7,888 nucleotides of DNA from a bacterium (GTDB lineage: Bacteria; Chloroflexota; Dormibacteria; UBA8260; Bog-877): positions 368 to 8,255 of the forward strand of contig JAJYWT010000075.1 in the NCBI GenBank assembly GCA_021791345.1, in the 5' to 3' direction. Shown one piece after another: positions 1 to 5,924 of this stretch. Below the pieces are notes generated by a model. It was not told the DNA's origin, did no database searches, and saw nothing but the letters and a program-made list of their open reading frames with translations. The position numbers and the translations under genes were made by a program. The stretch's first letter is position 1. Each line of letters opens with the position of its first letter.

Positions 1-401
1 ACCGCGAGGTGGACCTCCTTGGGCTGCCGCGGGTCACGTTCACCTCCCCTCAGCTGGCCTCGGCCGGCCTCACCGAGGCAGAGGCCCGGGCCAAGGGGAT
101 GGAGGTCGCGACCACCGTCATGTCCCTTGCCGCCGTCCCCCGGGCGCTCGTCAACCGGGACACCCGGGGGCTGGTGAAGCTGGTGGCGGAGGCCGGCAGC
201 GGGCGGCTGCTGGGGGCCACGGTCCTGGCGGACGGAGCGGGGGACGTGATCTCTGCTGCCGTACTCGCCATCCGGCACGGGATCACGACCTCCGAGCTGG
301 CGGCGACCCTGCATCCCTACCTCACCATGGCGGAGGGCCTCAAGTTGGCCGCCCAGACCTTCACCCGGGACGTGGGGAGGCTCTCGTGCTGCGCGGCCTG
401 A
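1..401 (+). CDS. merA: Mercuric reductase MerA, C-terminal part (5' end outside window)
   Basis: Cytoplasmic flavoprotein that reduces Hg(II) to Hg(0) with NADPH. Only the last ~133 codons are present, read in the frame beginning at base 3, so the FAD, NADPH and redox-disulfide regions lie outside the window. What is visible is the pyridine nucleotide-disulfide oxidoreductase dimerisation domain: it opens with VTFTSPQLASAGLTEAEA, and near the end has HPYLTMAEGLKLAAQTF. There the catalytic His of lipoamide dehydrogenases is replaced by Tyr, as in MerA. The protein ends LSCCAA; this C-terminal Cys-Cys pair, which takes Hg(II) from solution and passes it to the partner subunit's active site, is diagnostic of MerA and argues against plain lipoamide dehydrogenase. 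The last 16 nt overlap the start of the ArsR-type regulator, so the two are probably cotranscribed. Confidence 0.93.
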   Translation, partial: REVDLLGLPRVTFTSPQLASAGLTEAEARAKGMEVATTVMSLAAVPRALVNRDTRGLVKLVAEAGSGRLLGATVLADGAGDVISAAVLAIRHGITTSELAATLHPYLTMAEGLKLAAQTFTRDVGRLSCCAA

Positions 402-781
402 CTTCGACGACGACAGAGGAGCGGGAACCCGGTCGGCCCCCTCCAGGGCTGATCCCCAGAGACCCCGTGGGAAGGCAGCTGGTGGCCAAGTTCTTCCGGG
501 CCCTGGGCGATCCCACCCGGCTGGCTCTCCTGGAGTTCTGCGCCGGCGGGGAACGACAGGGGACCGAGTGCGTCCGCCACGTCCAGCTGTCCCAGGGGCG
601 GGTGGCCGCCCACCTCGCCTGCCTCGTTAGCTGCGGGCTGCTGACCGTCCGCCGGGACGGGCGATCCGCCCTCTACTTGGTGCGAGACCAGAGGGTGCTG
701 GAACTGCTCCGTTTGAGCCAGACGCTGGTCGCCGAACAGGCGGAGGAGATCGCCTCCTGCACCCGGGTGGACCCGGACTGA
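386..781 (+). CDS. ArsR/SmtB-family metal-sensing repressor, CmtR-like
   Basis: Predicted 131-aa winged-helix repressor that should release its operator when it binds a thiophilic metal. The core begins around residue 35 (FFRALGDPTRLALLEFC, the classic ArsR start), followed by the recognition helix region near residues 69-80 and the wing (VRRDGRSALYLV, 88-99). Recognition-helix residues HLACLVSCGLL carry Cys79 and Cys83 with the same CxxxC spacing as the Cd/Pb ligands of mycobacterial CmtR, and Cys125 near the C terminus could be the third ligand, as in CmtR. The GTG start at 386 is supported by GGGGAGG five bases upstream, lying inside merA; the first ~28 residues are a poorly conserved extension and GTG 467 is a shorter alternative. 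Overlap with merA suggests the regulator controls the mercury operon; many actinobacterial mer operons use ArsR-type rather than MerR-type repressors. The exact metal (Hg, Cd or Pb) is inferred. Confidence 0.9.
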   Translation: MLRGLTSTTTEEREPGRPPPGLIPRDPVGRQLVAKFFRALGDPTRLALLEFCAGGERQGTECVRHVQLSQGRVAAHLACLVSCGLLTVRRDGRSALYLVRDQRVLELLRLSQTLVAEQAEEIASCTRVDPD

Positions 782-800
782 GCTCCCGCCACCAGGGCTG

Positions 801-820
801 GGCCCGGCGGGCCGGCGGGC
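801..820. terminator. Possible GC-rich terminator between convergent genes
   Basis: The 115-nt gap between the ArsR-type gene and the convergent peroxiredoxin-like gene holds short GC-rich palindromes. GGCCC/GGGCC (801-813, loop GGC) and GCCCG/CGGGC (802-820) are alternative 5-bp stems, and a 12-bp self-palindrome CCGGGATCCCGG lies at 834-845. No T-tract follows on either strand, so termination function is only suggested by position. Confidence 0.3.
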
Positions 821-896
821 ACCCGAGATGGGCCCGGGATCCCGGTGAACTGCCTGCTGGGCACTGGGCGCGGACTCACTCGCTTCAGGTTGTCAG

Positions 897-1478
897 CTAT
901 CTCCTGGTCCGTTCCCGGCGCTGGCCCGAGTCCAAGGCTTCCAGGAGCAGGTCGGCCGTGGGCCGGTCATCGGGGCTCGAGGCACGGTAGACCATGGTCA
1001 CCGTGCCGTCGACCAGGATCACGTCAGCACCCAGCTGGCGGGTGTCCTCCACGGGGCGGTGCAGGGCCCGCCCGCTCAGCAGAGCGCGGCCATACTGAGC
1101 CAGGGTGCCGGGGGTGTAGACGTGACGCCACCCGGTGCGGCTCACCCCCAGACGGCGATACAGTTCCCGCGGCTCGTCGCTCAGGATTGGCCAGGGCAGG
1201 CTCAGGTGCCGTCGCAGTCCAGTCAGCGCCTCCGGGGGACTGAAGCCGACCACCAGCACCTGGACGCCGAGCGCCTCGACGTCCGCCCGTCGTTCTCGCA
1301 CCTGCACCAGGTGCTCCTGGCAGGGCAGTCAAAAACGGTGCCGGATGAGAATCAGCAAGGTCAGACCAACTGCTTCTCCCAAATCCCGTGGCTCCAGGGT
1401 CTCGGCGTCGACCGCCACCACACCGGCCAGGGGGATGGCCTCAGGGGAGAACCGCGGGCTCTTACCAGCGCGACTCAA
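897..1478 (-). CDS. Candidate selenoprotein: peroxiredoxin-like AhpC/TSA-family protein with UxxC active site (in-frame TGA at 1331-1329 read as Sec)
   Basis: Predicted 193-aa cytosolic thioredoxin-fold redox protein of the peroxiredoxin-like AhpC-TSA_2/PRXL2 type. The part before the TGA ends DLGEAVGLTLLILIRHRF (beta strand leading to the active site). The part after it reads LPCQEHLVQVRERRADVEAL, then VQVLVVGFSPPEAL, LPWPILSDEPRELYRRLGV and LGADVILVDG, all characteristic of the family. Cys relatives have R-H-x-x-C-x-x-C-x-E-H; here this reads RHRF-[TGA]-LPCQEH, so the TGA replaces the first Cys with no change of spacing (Sec50, Cys53). Both halves are in one frame, so no indel is needed; the terminal stop is TAG. 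TTG 1478 is chosen because GGTGAGG lies 8 nt upstream and the resulting length fits the family; GTG 1550 or TTG 1574 are alternatives. It follows the Crp-type gene on the same strand, probably in one transcript. Substrate is unknown. The alternative is a nonsense-mutated pseudogene, since TGC/TGT to TGA is one base change. Confidence 0.72.
1298..1314 (-). promoter_or_regulatory. Candidate bacterial SECIS element
   Basis: On the minus strand, 14 nt after the in-frame TGA, GCACCUG and CAGGUGC form a perfect 7-bp stem around the loop GUG. The loop starts at nucleotide 22 after UGA and its first base is G. This agrees with the bacterial SECIS pattern as I know it (stem-loop in the coding sequence just after UGA, loop about 16-37 nt downstream, G among the first two loop bases), and its 17-nt size equals the minimal fdhF element of E. 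coli. A competing fold pairs CCUG/CAGG and CCAGG/CCUGG around the loop AGCA (1324-1301). GC-rich DNA makes chance hairpins common, so this supports but does not prove Sec insertion. Confidence 0.55.
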
Positions 1479-1486
1479 AGCATGTG

Positions 1487-1493
1487 CCTCACC
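1487..1493 (-). promoter_or_regulatory. Ribosome binding site of the candidate selenoprotein
   Basis: GGTGAGG on the minus strand, separated by 8 nt from the TTG at 1478. It is the basis for choosing this start over in-frame TTG 1574 and GTG 1550. A GGGAG lies upstream of GTG 1550 as well, so the choice is not certain. Confidence 0.45.
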
Positions 1494-1631
1494 GGTGCCT
1501 GAGGCAAGGGAACGGGTTCCTGCCGGAGGGCTGGCCACCCAGAACTCCACCTTGCAGCTCCCGCCCTGGCGCAAGGCAGCGGGGGCCGGTGGTGGAGGGC
1601 ATCTTTGGATCGACCGTCCGGAGCCGCGGTC

Positions 1632-2324
1632 TCAGCGGGGGGCTGGCCGGGCCTGGTGCCCCTCGGACACCCGCCGGAGCGCCGGCACGTCGCTCAGGGT
1701 GAGGCGTCGACCGCCGCCAACCAGCCCCACCTCACGCCAGACATGAAGGGTGCGCGCGACCGCCTCCCTGGTGGCGCCGATCCTCCGCCCCAGCATTTCC
1801 TGCGAGTAGGGAGGGAGCTGGATCGCACCGGAGTCCGATTCGGACTCGGGGATCAGCGAGATCAGCAGCTCGGCGAGGCGGACCGCTACAGGCTTGTAGG
1901 CGAGGCTCTCCAGCGCCTCCTCCAGTTGGAAGATCTGGCGTGCCATCACCATCACCACCCGGGCCATGAGCAGCGGATGGTGAGCCAGGATCGTCATGAA
2001 TTCCGGTGCCCCGGTCTCGCATATCAGGCTCTCCTCCAGGACCTCCGCCTGGGTGGACCCGGCCTGGCCGACCAGGGACCCGATCCCGAAGAGCTGGCCC
2101 GGCACCACCACGGCGGTGGTCAGTTCGTGCCCGTCCGGGGTCAGCTGGTAGAGGCGCACGCGCCCGCTCTTCAGCAGGTAGACGCGCTCCCTGGCCTCAC
2201 GCAGACAGTTCTGTCCGGACGCGAAGGTTCGCATCTGCAGCGCATTGGAGATGGTCTGGACCTCCTCGTCTGACATCTCGTCGAAGAGGTTGAGGCGCCG
2301 CAGGTACCAAACTTTTTCCGGCAC
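1632..2324 (-). CDS. Crp/Fnr-family transcriptional regulator
   Basis: 230-aa dimeric regulator with an N-terminal cyclic-nucleotide-binding-type beta-barrel (about residues 8-120, including VYLLKSGRVRLYQL and VPGQLFGIGSL), a long dimerisation helix (about 120-145) and a C-terminal Crp-type helix-turn-helix (YSQEMLGRRIGATREAVART, about 173-192). The GE-L-x(n)-RS/T phosphate-binding signature of cAMP-binding Crp is not preserved after PGQLFG, and there is no N-terminal Cys cluster as in Fnr (only Cys40 and Cys102), so its effector is unknown and may not be cAMP. The GTG start has GGAGG 12 nt upstream, a rather long spacing. The candidate selenoprotein follows on the same strand 153 nt after its stop, so it may be this regulator's target and partner gene. 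Two palindromes lie just upstream and could mediate autoregulation. Confidence 0.92.
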   Translation of the reverse strand: MPEKVWYLRRLNLFDEMSDEEVQTISNALQMRTFASGQNCLREARERVYLLKSGRVRLYQLTPDGHELTTAVVVPGQLFGIGSLVGQAGSTQAEVLEESLICETGAPEFMTILAHHPLLMARVVMVMARQIFQLEEALESLAYKPVAVRLAELLISLIPESESDSGAIQLPPYSQEMLGRRIGATREAVARTLHVWREVGLVGGGRRLTLSDVPALRRVSEGHQARPAPR

Positions 2325-2358
2325 GGACCGAGAGTACCTCCACCGCCGTCCGGAAGAC

Positions 2359-2374
2359 CGTGAGCGAGTTCACG
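2359..2374. promoter_or_regulatory. Crp-type palindrome, candidate operator
   Basis: CGTGAGCGAGTTCACG has perfect 5-bp arms CGTGA and TCACG separated by 6 bp, the same architecture as the Crp consensus TGTGA-N6-TCACA. It lies 35-50 bp upstream of the divergently oriented Crp/Fnr-type start, a natural position for autoregulation. It could also act on the rightward operon. Binding is inferred from pattern and place. Confidence 0.55.
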
Positions 2375-2388
2375 AACACAGGTTCGTG
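2371..2388. promoter_or_regulatory. Second overlapping inverted repeat
   Basis: CACGAAC-ACAG-GTTCGTG is a perfect 7-bp inverted repeat with a 4-nt spacer. It shares bases 2371-2374 with the Crp-like palindrome to its left. It may be a second operator half of a composite site, or a site for another regulator. No convincing -35/-10 pair could be assigned around it on either strand. Confidence 0.45.
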
Positions 2389-2523
2389 CATCTGGTCACA
2401 GACTCAATCCGTATCGACGGGTGAGGATCTGGCCGCCGGGCAGACCGGGTGGTTCCATGGAGGGGCGTGAGGTGTTGGCGAGGTGCTCTGGGAGGGGTTA
2501 CCCACTTACGGTGGGTGCGAAGT

Positions 2524-2574
2524 CTTCGGAGCCGGTCCGTGCCCCGCAGCCCAGCCGGTCGAGCTGCTCCGAAG
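2524..2574. repeat. Perfect 9-bp inverted repeat in the leader of the rightward operon
   Basis: The stretch 2389-2647 has no gene that I can support. It contains CTTCGGAGC (2524-2532) and its exact complement GCTCCGAAG (2566-2574) around a 33-nt loop, which can pair further internally (CGG 2533-2535 with CCG 2555-2557). A smaller hairpin ACCCAC-TTACG-GTGGGT precedes it at 2500-2516. If the first operon gene starts at 2648 or later, these lie in its 5' untranslated leader and could be a structured regulatory RNA. No tRNA or recognised riboswitch core was seen. Confidence 0.4.
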
Positions 2575-2647
2575 CCACTCCCGCGGCCCGGGGGGCGGCG
2601 TCCGAGCGACGCCCCTCGTTGCCGGCACACGCCCCGGCCGCGGTCGG

Positions 2648-3481
2648 ATGGACCGGGATCTCGTGCTCGTGGACGTGATGCGCCTCGCTGCGGTTGGGAG
2701 CGCGGCCGATGTGCCTCTCCGGCCCGGGGCGGGCCCCGTGGTCCGCTCCCGGCCCTGCACCGGCCGGCAACTCTTGTGGGGACACAGCCGTTCTCCCGTG
2801 CGACCACCTGAGTCGGCCCGGGCGTTCGTGGATGCCGCCCTGGCCCAGCTGGCGAAAGAAGGGCATTCGCCCGCGGCGTGGTTCCGCTTCCTGGCGGCCA
2901 GCGGACGGCGTTCCCTGTCCGATGCGCGCCAGCGTCCCTGGGCTCTATTAGAGGGACTGGGCCTGGGGACTCTGCTGATCGCGGGCGGGCACCGGCGGTC
3001 CGGCCTCTTGGTGGGGAGCATGGTGATCACGCACCTCGGAATGCTCGAGGGCCCGGACCGGGGGCTGGGTTGGGCCAACCGCCTGACTCTGTTCCGGGCG
3101 GCGCTCCCGGCGCTGGCACCCAACCGGCCGGTGGAGGCGGTGTCGATGGCGCTGCTCACTGACCTTTTCGACGGGCGGGTGGCGCGGCGCACGCGCCCGA
3201 CCGCCTTCGGCGCCTATGCCGACTCCATCACCGACCTGGTGTTCTGGAGCTGGTTCGTTGCCCGCCACGAGCCCGACAGGCGGTGGCGCACCGCGTGCCT
3301 GTCTATCTGGCTGGCACCGGCCCTGGCGGTGGCAGTCGGGTACTTCGCCAGGGGCCGCAGCTTCGCTTACCCGCGTCCCTTCGCCTACCGCGCGCTTTCG
3401 GTGGCCTGCGAGGTGGCCGCTGCGCTCCGGGCGGCGCACCGCCAGCCAATCCGGAATCCAAGTGTGGCGATGACGAGTTGA
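2648..3481 (+). CDS. CDP-alcohol phosphatidyltransferase-like membrane protein
   Basis: Integral membrane enzyme expected to exchange CMP of a CDP-linked lipid (for example CDP-diacylglycerol) for an alcohol. The full catalytic signature D-x2-D-G-x2-A-R-x(n)-G-x3-D-x3-D is present as DLFDGRVAR, then GAYADSITD (codons at about 3161-3238), so both metal-binding Asp pairs are intact. Hydrophobic stretches flank it: LLEGLGLGTLLIAGG, SGLLVGSMVITHLGML, SITDLVFWSWFVA, TACLSIWLAPALAVAVGYF and ALSVACEVAAAL. The start is uncertain. The frame is open from 2483; ATG 2648 and ATG 2678 are the first ATGs, neither has a clear ribosome site, and recognisable sequence begins only near ARAFVDAALAQLA (2816). 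It opens the operon: its TGA overlaps the AGGAG of the radical SAM gene. Its alcohol substrate is unknown; presence in this operon suggests a non-standard head group. Confidence 0.78.
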   Translation: MDRDLVLVDVMRLAAVGSAADVPLRPGAGPVVRSRPCTGRQLLWGHSRSPVRPPESARAFVDAALAQLAKEGHSPAAWFRFLAASGRRSLSDARQRPWALLEGLGLGTLLIAGGHRRSGLLVGSMVITHLGMLEGPDRGLGWANRLTLFRAALPALAPNRPVEAVSMALLTDLFDGRVARRTRPTAFGAYADSITDLVFWSWFVARHEPDRRWRTACLSIWLAPALAVAVGYFARGRSFAYPRPFAYRALSVACEVAAALRAAHRQPIRNPSVAMTS

Positions 3482-3489
3482 GGAGTGAC

Positions 3490-5049
3490 ATGAGTAGAGT
3501 CGCCAGCCGGTCGACGACACCGGTAAAGCAGGATGCCGACTACATCTTCCACGAGCTGACGCGCAGCATCTGCCCAACCTGCCGGCGGGTCATCGACGCC
3601 AAGGTGGTGCTGCGCGACCAGAAGGTGTACATGCGGAAGCGCTGCCCTGAGCACGGGGAGTTCGAGGCGCTCATCTACGCCGACGCCGCTGCCTACGTTC
3701 GCAACTCCGGCTACAACAAGCCGGGCACCATGCCACTTCGCCGGCATCACGAGGTGGAGAACGGCTGCCCCTACGACTGTGGCTTGTGCCCCGACCACCA
3801 GCAGCACACCTGCCTCGGGATCATCGAGGTCAATTCGGCGTGCAACATGGACTGCCCCCTGTGCTTCGCCAACGCTGGGCCGGGCTTCAACCTCACCCTG
3901 GAGGAGGTGGAACAGATCCTCGATGACCTGGTGGCGGCGGAAGGCCGGCCCGAGGTGGTGCAGTTCTCCGGCGGCGAGCCCAGCATCCATCCCCAGATAG
4001 TGCCGATGATGCAGGCGGCCAAGGACCGGGAGATCCGCCACGTCATGCTCAACACCAACGGGAAGCGCATAGCCGCCGACGACGAGTTCCTCGCCGCCCT
4101 GGGTGAACTGCAGGTTTCCATCTACTTCCAGTTCGACGGCTTCGAGGAGCGGACCTATGAGCTGATCCGCGGAGAGCCCGGCATCCTGCCCGAGAAGCTC
4201 CGAGCGCTGGACCGGCTGGCGGAGGCCGGGTTGGGAGTGGTGCTGGTTCCCGCCGTAGAGCGGGGTGTGAATGAGCACGAGGTGGGGAGGATCGTCCGCT
4301 TCGGGCTGGACCACCCTGCGGTCAGGGGGATCAACTTCCAGCCAGCCTTCCATGCCGGGCGGCATACGGACTTCGACCCCCGGCAACGGATGACCATTCC
4401 CGATGTGCTCCGTTTGCTCCAAGATCAGACCGAGGGGCTGTTCAAGACCTCGGACTTCGTCCCCGTTCCCTGCTGCTTTCCGACCTGTAACTCGGTCACC
4501 TACGCCTTCGTGGACGGGGGCCGGGTCACTCCTCTACCGCGCGTCCTCAATGTGGAGGACTATCTCGACTACCTCACGAACCGGGCCATCCCCGACCTGA
4601 GCCTGGAGATCCAAGCGGCCCTGGAGGGACTTTGGTCCTCCTCGGCCGTCCCCGGGGGCGACAAGGCGGCCGTGGAGTTTGCCCTGTCCTGCGAGTCGTG
4701 TGGTCTTGCGGGACTTGACCTGAGCGAGATTGGCAAGAAGATGTTCATGGTCATGCTCCAGGACTTCATGGACCCTTGGACCTTCAACCAGAAGAACCTC
4801 ATGAAGTGCTGCAAGGAGTTCCTGCTCCCTGACGGCCATCAGATCCCCTTCTGCGCCTACAACACGATCGGCTATCGGGAGCAGGCGCGGGCCCAGCTCA
4901 CCGCCCGCCAGAGGGCTCGCCACCGCGCCAAGCGGGAGAAGCGGGAATTCACGGCCGAGCCCATCTCCTTCAACTTCGCACGAGAGGTGCGGCCACCGGT
5001 GGCCTCGCCCCTCCCGGTGCGGAAGCTCAACGCCAGGGTCAGGCCTTGA
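3490..5049 (+). CDS. Radical SAM protein of the MJ0619/Tes type (COG1964)
   Basis: 519-aa cytosolic Fe-S enzyme. The N-terminal part carries ICPTC (Cys28, Cys31) and RCPEHGEFEA (Cys52), resembling a rubredoxin/zinc-ribbon-like site. Next comes GCPYDCGLCPDHQQHTC (Cys93, 97, 100, 108), the hallmark of this family, and then the SAM-cluster motif ACNMDCPLC (Cys118, 122, 125; CX3CX2C). FSGGEP (159-164) is the SAM-binding GGE motif. Later cysteines (328/329/333, 401/404, 440/441, 455) could bind auxiliary clusters. Characterised relatives are archaeal: MJ0619 was linked to methanopterin methylation, and Tes joins lipid tails in tetraether synthesis. AGGAG sits 4 nt before ATG 3490; the longer in-frame extension to 3283 overlaps the upstream gene and is not used. 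Coupled to both neighbours (8-nt gap before, 4-nt overlap after). The bacterial substrate is unknown; a lipid is plausible given the upstream phosphatidyltransferase. The Lys/Arg-rich stretch near 470-487 is unusual but at the variable end. Confidence 0.9.
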   Translation: MSRVASRSTTPVKQDADYIFHELTRSICPTCRRVIDAKVVLRDQKVYMRKRCPEHGEFEALIYADAAAYVRNSGYNKPGTMPLRRHHEVENGCPYDCGLCPDHQQHTCLGIIEVNSACNMDCPLCFANAGPGFNLTLEEVEQILDDLVAAEGRPEVVQFSGGEPSIHPQIVPMMQAAKDREIRHVMLNTNGKRIAADDEFLAALGELQVSIYFQFDGFEERTYELIRGEPGILPEKLRALDRLAEAGLGVVLVPAVERGVNEHEVGRIVRFGLDHPAVRGINFQPAFHAGRHTDFDPRQRMTIPDVLRLLQDQTEGLFKTSDFVPVPCCFPTCNSVTYAFVDGGRVTPLPRVLNVEDYLDYLTNRAIPDLSLEIQAALEGLWSSSAVPGGDKAAVEFALSCESCGLAGLDLSEIGKKMFMVMLQDFMDPWTFNQKNLMKCCKEFLLPDGHQIPFCAYNTIGYREQARAQLTARQRARHRAKREKREFTAEPISFNFAREVRPPVASPLPVRKLNARVRP

Positions 5050-5846
5050 GCGCCGAAGTCGGCCCGGCGGCCGTCGTCAAGAGTTGTTGCGCCGACCTGT
5101 ACGCGAGCGACGCGGTGCAGCTGCTGGTCGGCGAGAGCTTCCACCCCGGTGGACTGGCCCTCACTCGCCGGCTCGGGGATCTGCTTGGCCTGCAGCCGGA
5201 GGACGAGGTGTTGGACATAGCCTCTGGGCCAGGCACGTCGGCGGTGGAGCTGGCGTTGAGCCGCGGCTGCTACGTGACCGGGATCGAGCTCTCCGCCACC
5301 AGTCGGGCGCGAGCGGAGGAGCTGGCAGCCGCCGCCGGAGTCCAGGATCGAGTCCGCTTCCTGGCGGGGGACGCGGAGCGCCTGCCCGTGGCAGCCGCCA
5401 CCTTCGACGTGGTGATTTGCGAATGCGCCTTCTGCACCTTCCCCGACAAGTCCCGGGCCGCCGCCGAGATCTACCGGGTCGTACGGCCTGGGGGCCGCAT
5501 TGGCTTGAGCGACCTCACCCGCCGGGGCCCCCTGCCGGAGGACCTGAGGGGGCTGCTTGCCTGGATCGCGTGCGTCGCCGATGCGGGCACGGAGGAGGAG
5601 TACATGGGGTACTTGCGGTCTGCTGGGCTCATCCCCGGCGCCACTGAGGACGAGAGCGGCGCCCTGCTGCAGTTGGCTGAGCAGATCCACACTCGCTTGA
5701 TCACCCTCTCCGTAGCAAGCCAGCTGGGCCGGCTGGCTCTGCCCGAAGTCAGCTGGGCCGATGTCCACGCCATGGCCGCCAGCGCCATGGCCGAGATCCG
5801 AAGCGGCAACTTGGGGTACTCGCTCTTGCTCGCCACTAAACCGTGA
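5046..5846 (+). CDS. Class I SAM-dependent methyltransferase, ArsM/UbiE-like
   Basis: 266-aa Rossmann-fold methyltransferase. SAM motif I is VLDIASGPGTSA (55-66), the acidic residue ending strand 2 is in VTGIELS (77-83), GDAERLP (108-114) follows, and FDVVICECAFCTFPDK (120-135) precedes RVVRPGGRIGLSD. The last blocks parallel arsenite methyltransferase (SNCVxNLxPDK, then RVLxPGG), with Cys127 near the position of a conserved ArsM arsenic-binding cysteine. Cys14-Cys15 (VKSCCADLY) and Cys125/Cys130 add thiols, so a thiophilic metalloid substrate is possible; a lipid or quinone substrate as in UbiE-like enzymes is also possible. After residue ~170 it diverges from ArsM, so the symbol is withheld. 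The TTG start overlaps the stop of the radical SAM gene (TTGA), which indicates translational coupling and a shared pathway; the ribosome site is weak. Confidence 0.85.
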   Translation: MSAEVGPAAVVKSCCADLYASDAVQLLVGESFHPGGLALTRRLGDLLGLQPEDEVLDIASGPGTSAVELALSRGCYVTGIELSATSRARAEELAAAAGVQDRVRFLAGDAERLPVAAATFDVVICECAFCTFPDKSRAAAEIYRVVRPGGRIGLSDLTRRGPLPEDLRGLLAWIACVADAGTEEEYMGYLRSAGLIPGATEDESGALLQLAEQIHTRLITLSVASQLGRLALPEVSWADVHAMAASAMAEIRSGNLGYSLLLATKP

Positions 5847-5924
5847 GACCGTGGGCAGTCCGGGCCTTCGCGCACTGGCTGCGGCCGCCGAGCGCCTCGT
5901 CGCGGGCCCAGGTTGGGGCCGGAC

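Noticed and set aside
834..845. 12-bp palindrome CCGGGATCCCGG
   Set aside because: Without a loop it is a poor hairpin, and no partner site or known operator pattern supports a role; left as a note under the possible terminator.
1329..1340. Homopolymer error or programmed frameshift at the T-run before the TGA
   Set aside because: The conserved blocks before and after the TGA are in the same frame. Removing or adding a T would break the downstream LPCQEHL frame, so an indel does not explain the stop.
1479..1634. Second Sec or readthrough at the TGA ending the Crp-type gene (the frame stays open into the peroxiredoxin-like gene)
   Set aside because: The Crp-type protein ends at a natural length after its helix-turn-helix, and the codons after its TGA (Pro/Gly/Arg-rich) show no domain; shared frame is chance.
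1945..1960. His-tag-like run (CATCACCATCACCACC) on the plus strand
   Set aside because: It is the antisense of the dimerisation helix of the Crp-type regulator (RVVMVMAR), not a coding tag or vector sequence.
2325..2600. tRNA-Sec or other tRNA near the candidate selenoprotein
   Set aside because: GGTTCG at 2382 belongs to the inverted repeat and is not followed by a T-arm; no acceptor, anticodon and T-arm set could be assembled.
3385..4422. Minus-strand open frame of 345 codons
   Set aside because: Antisense to the radical SAM gene whose Fe-S motifs are intact; no domain seen.
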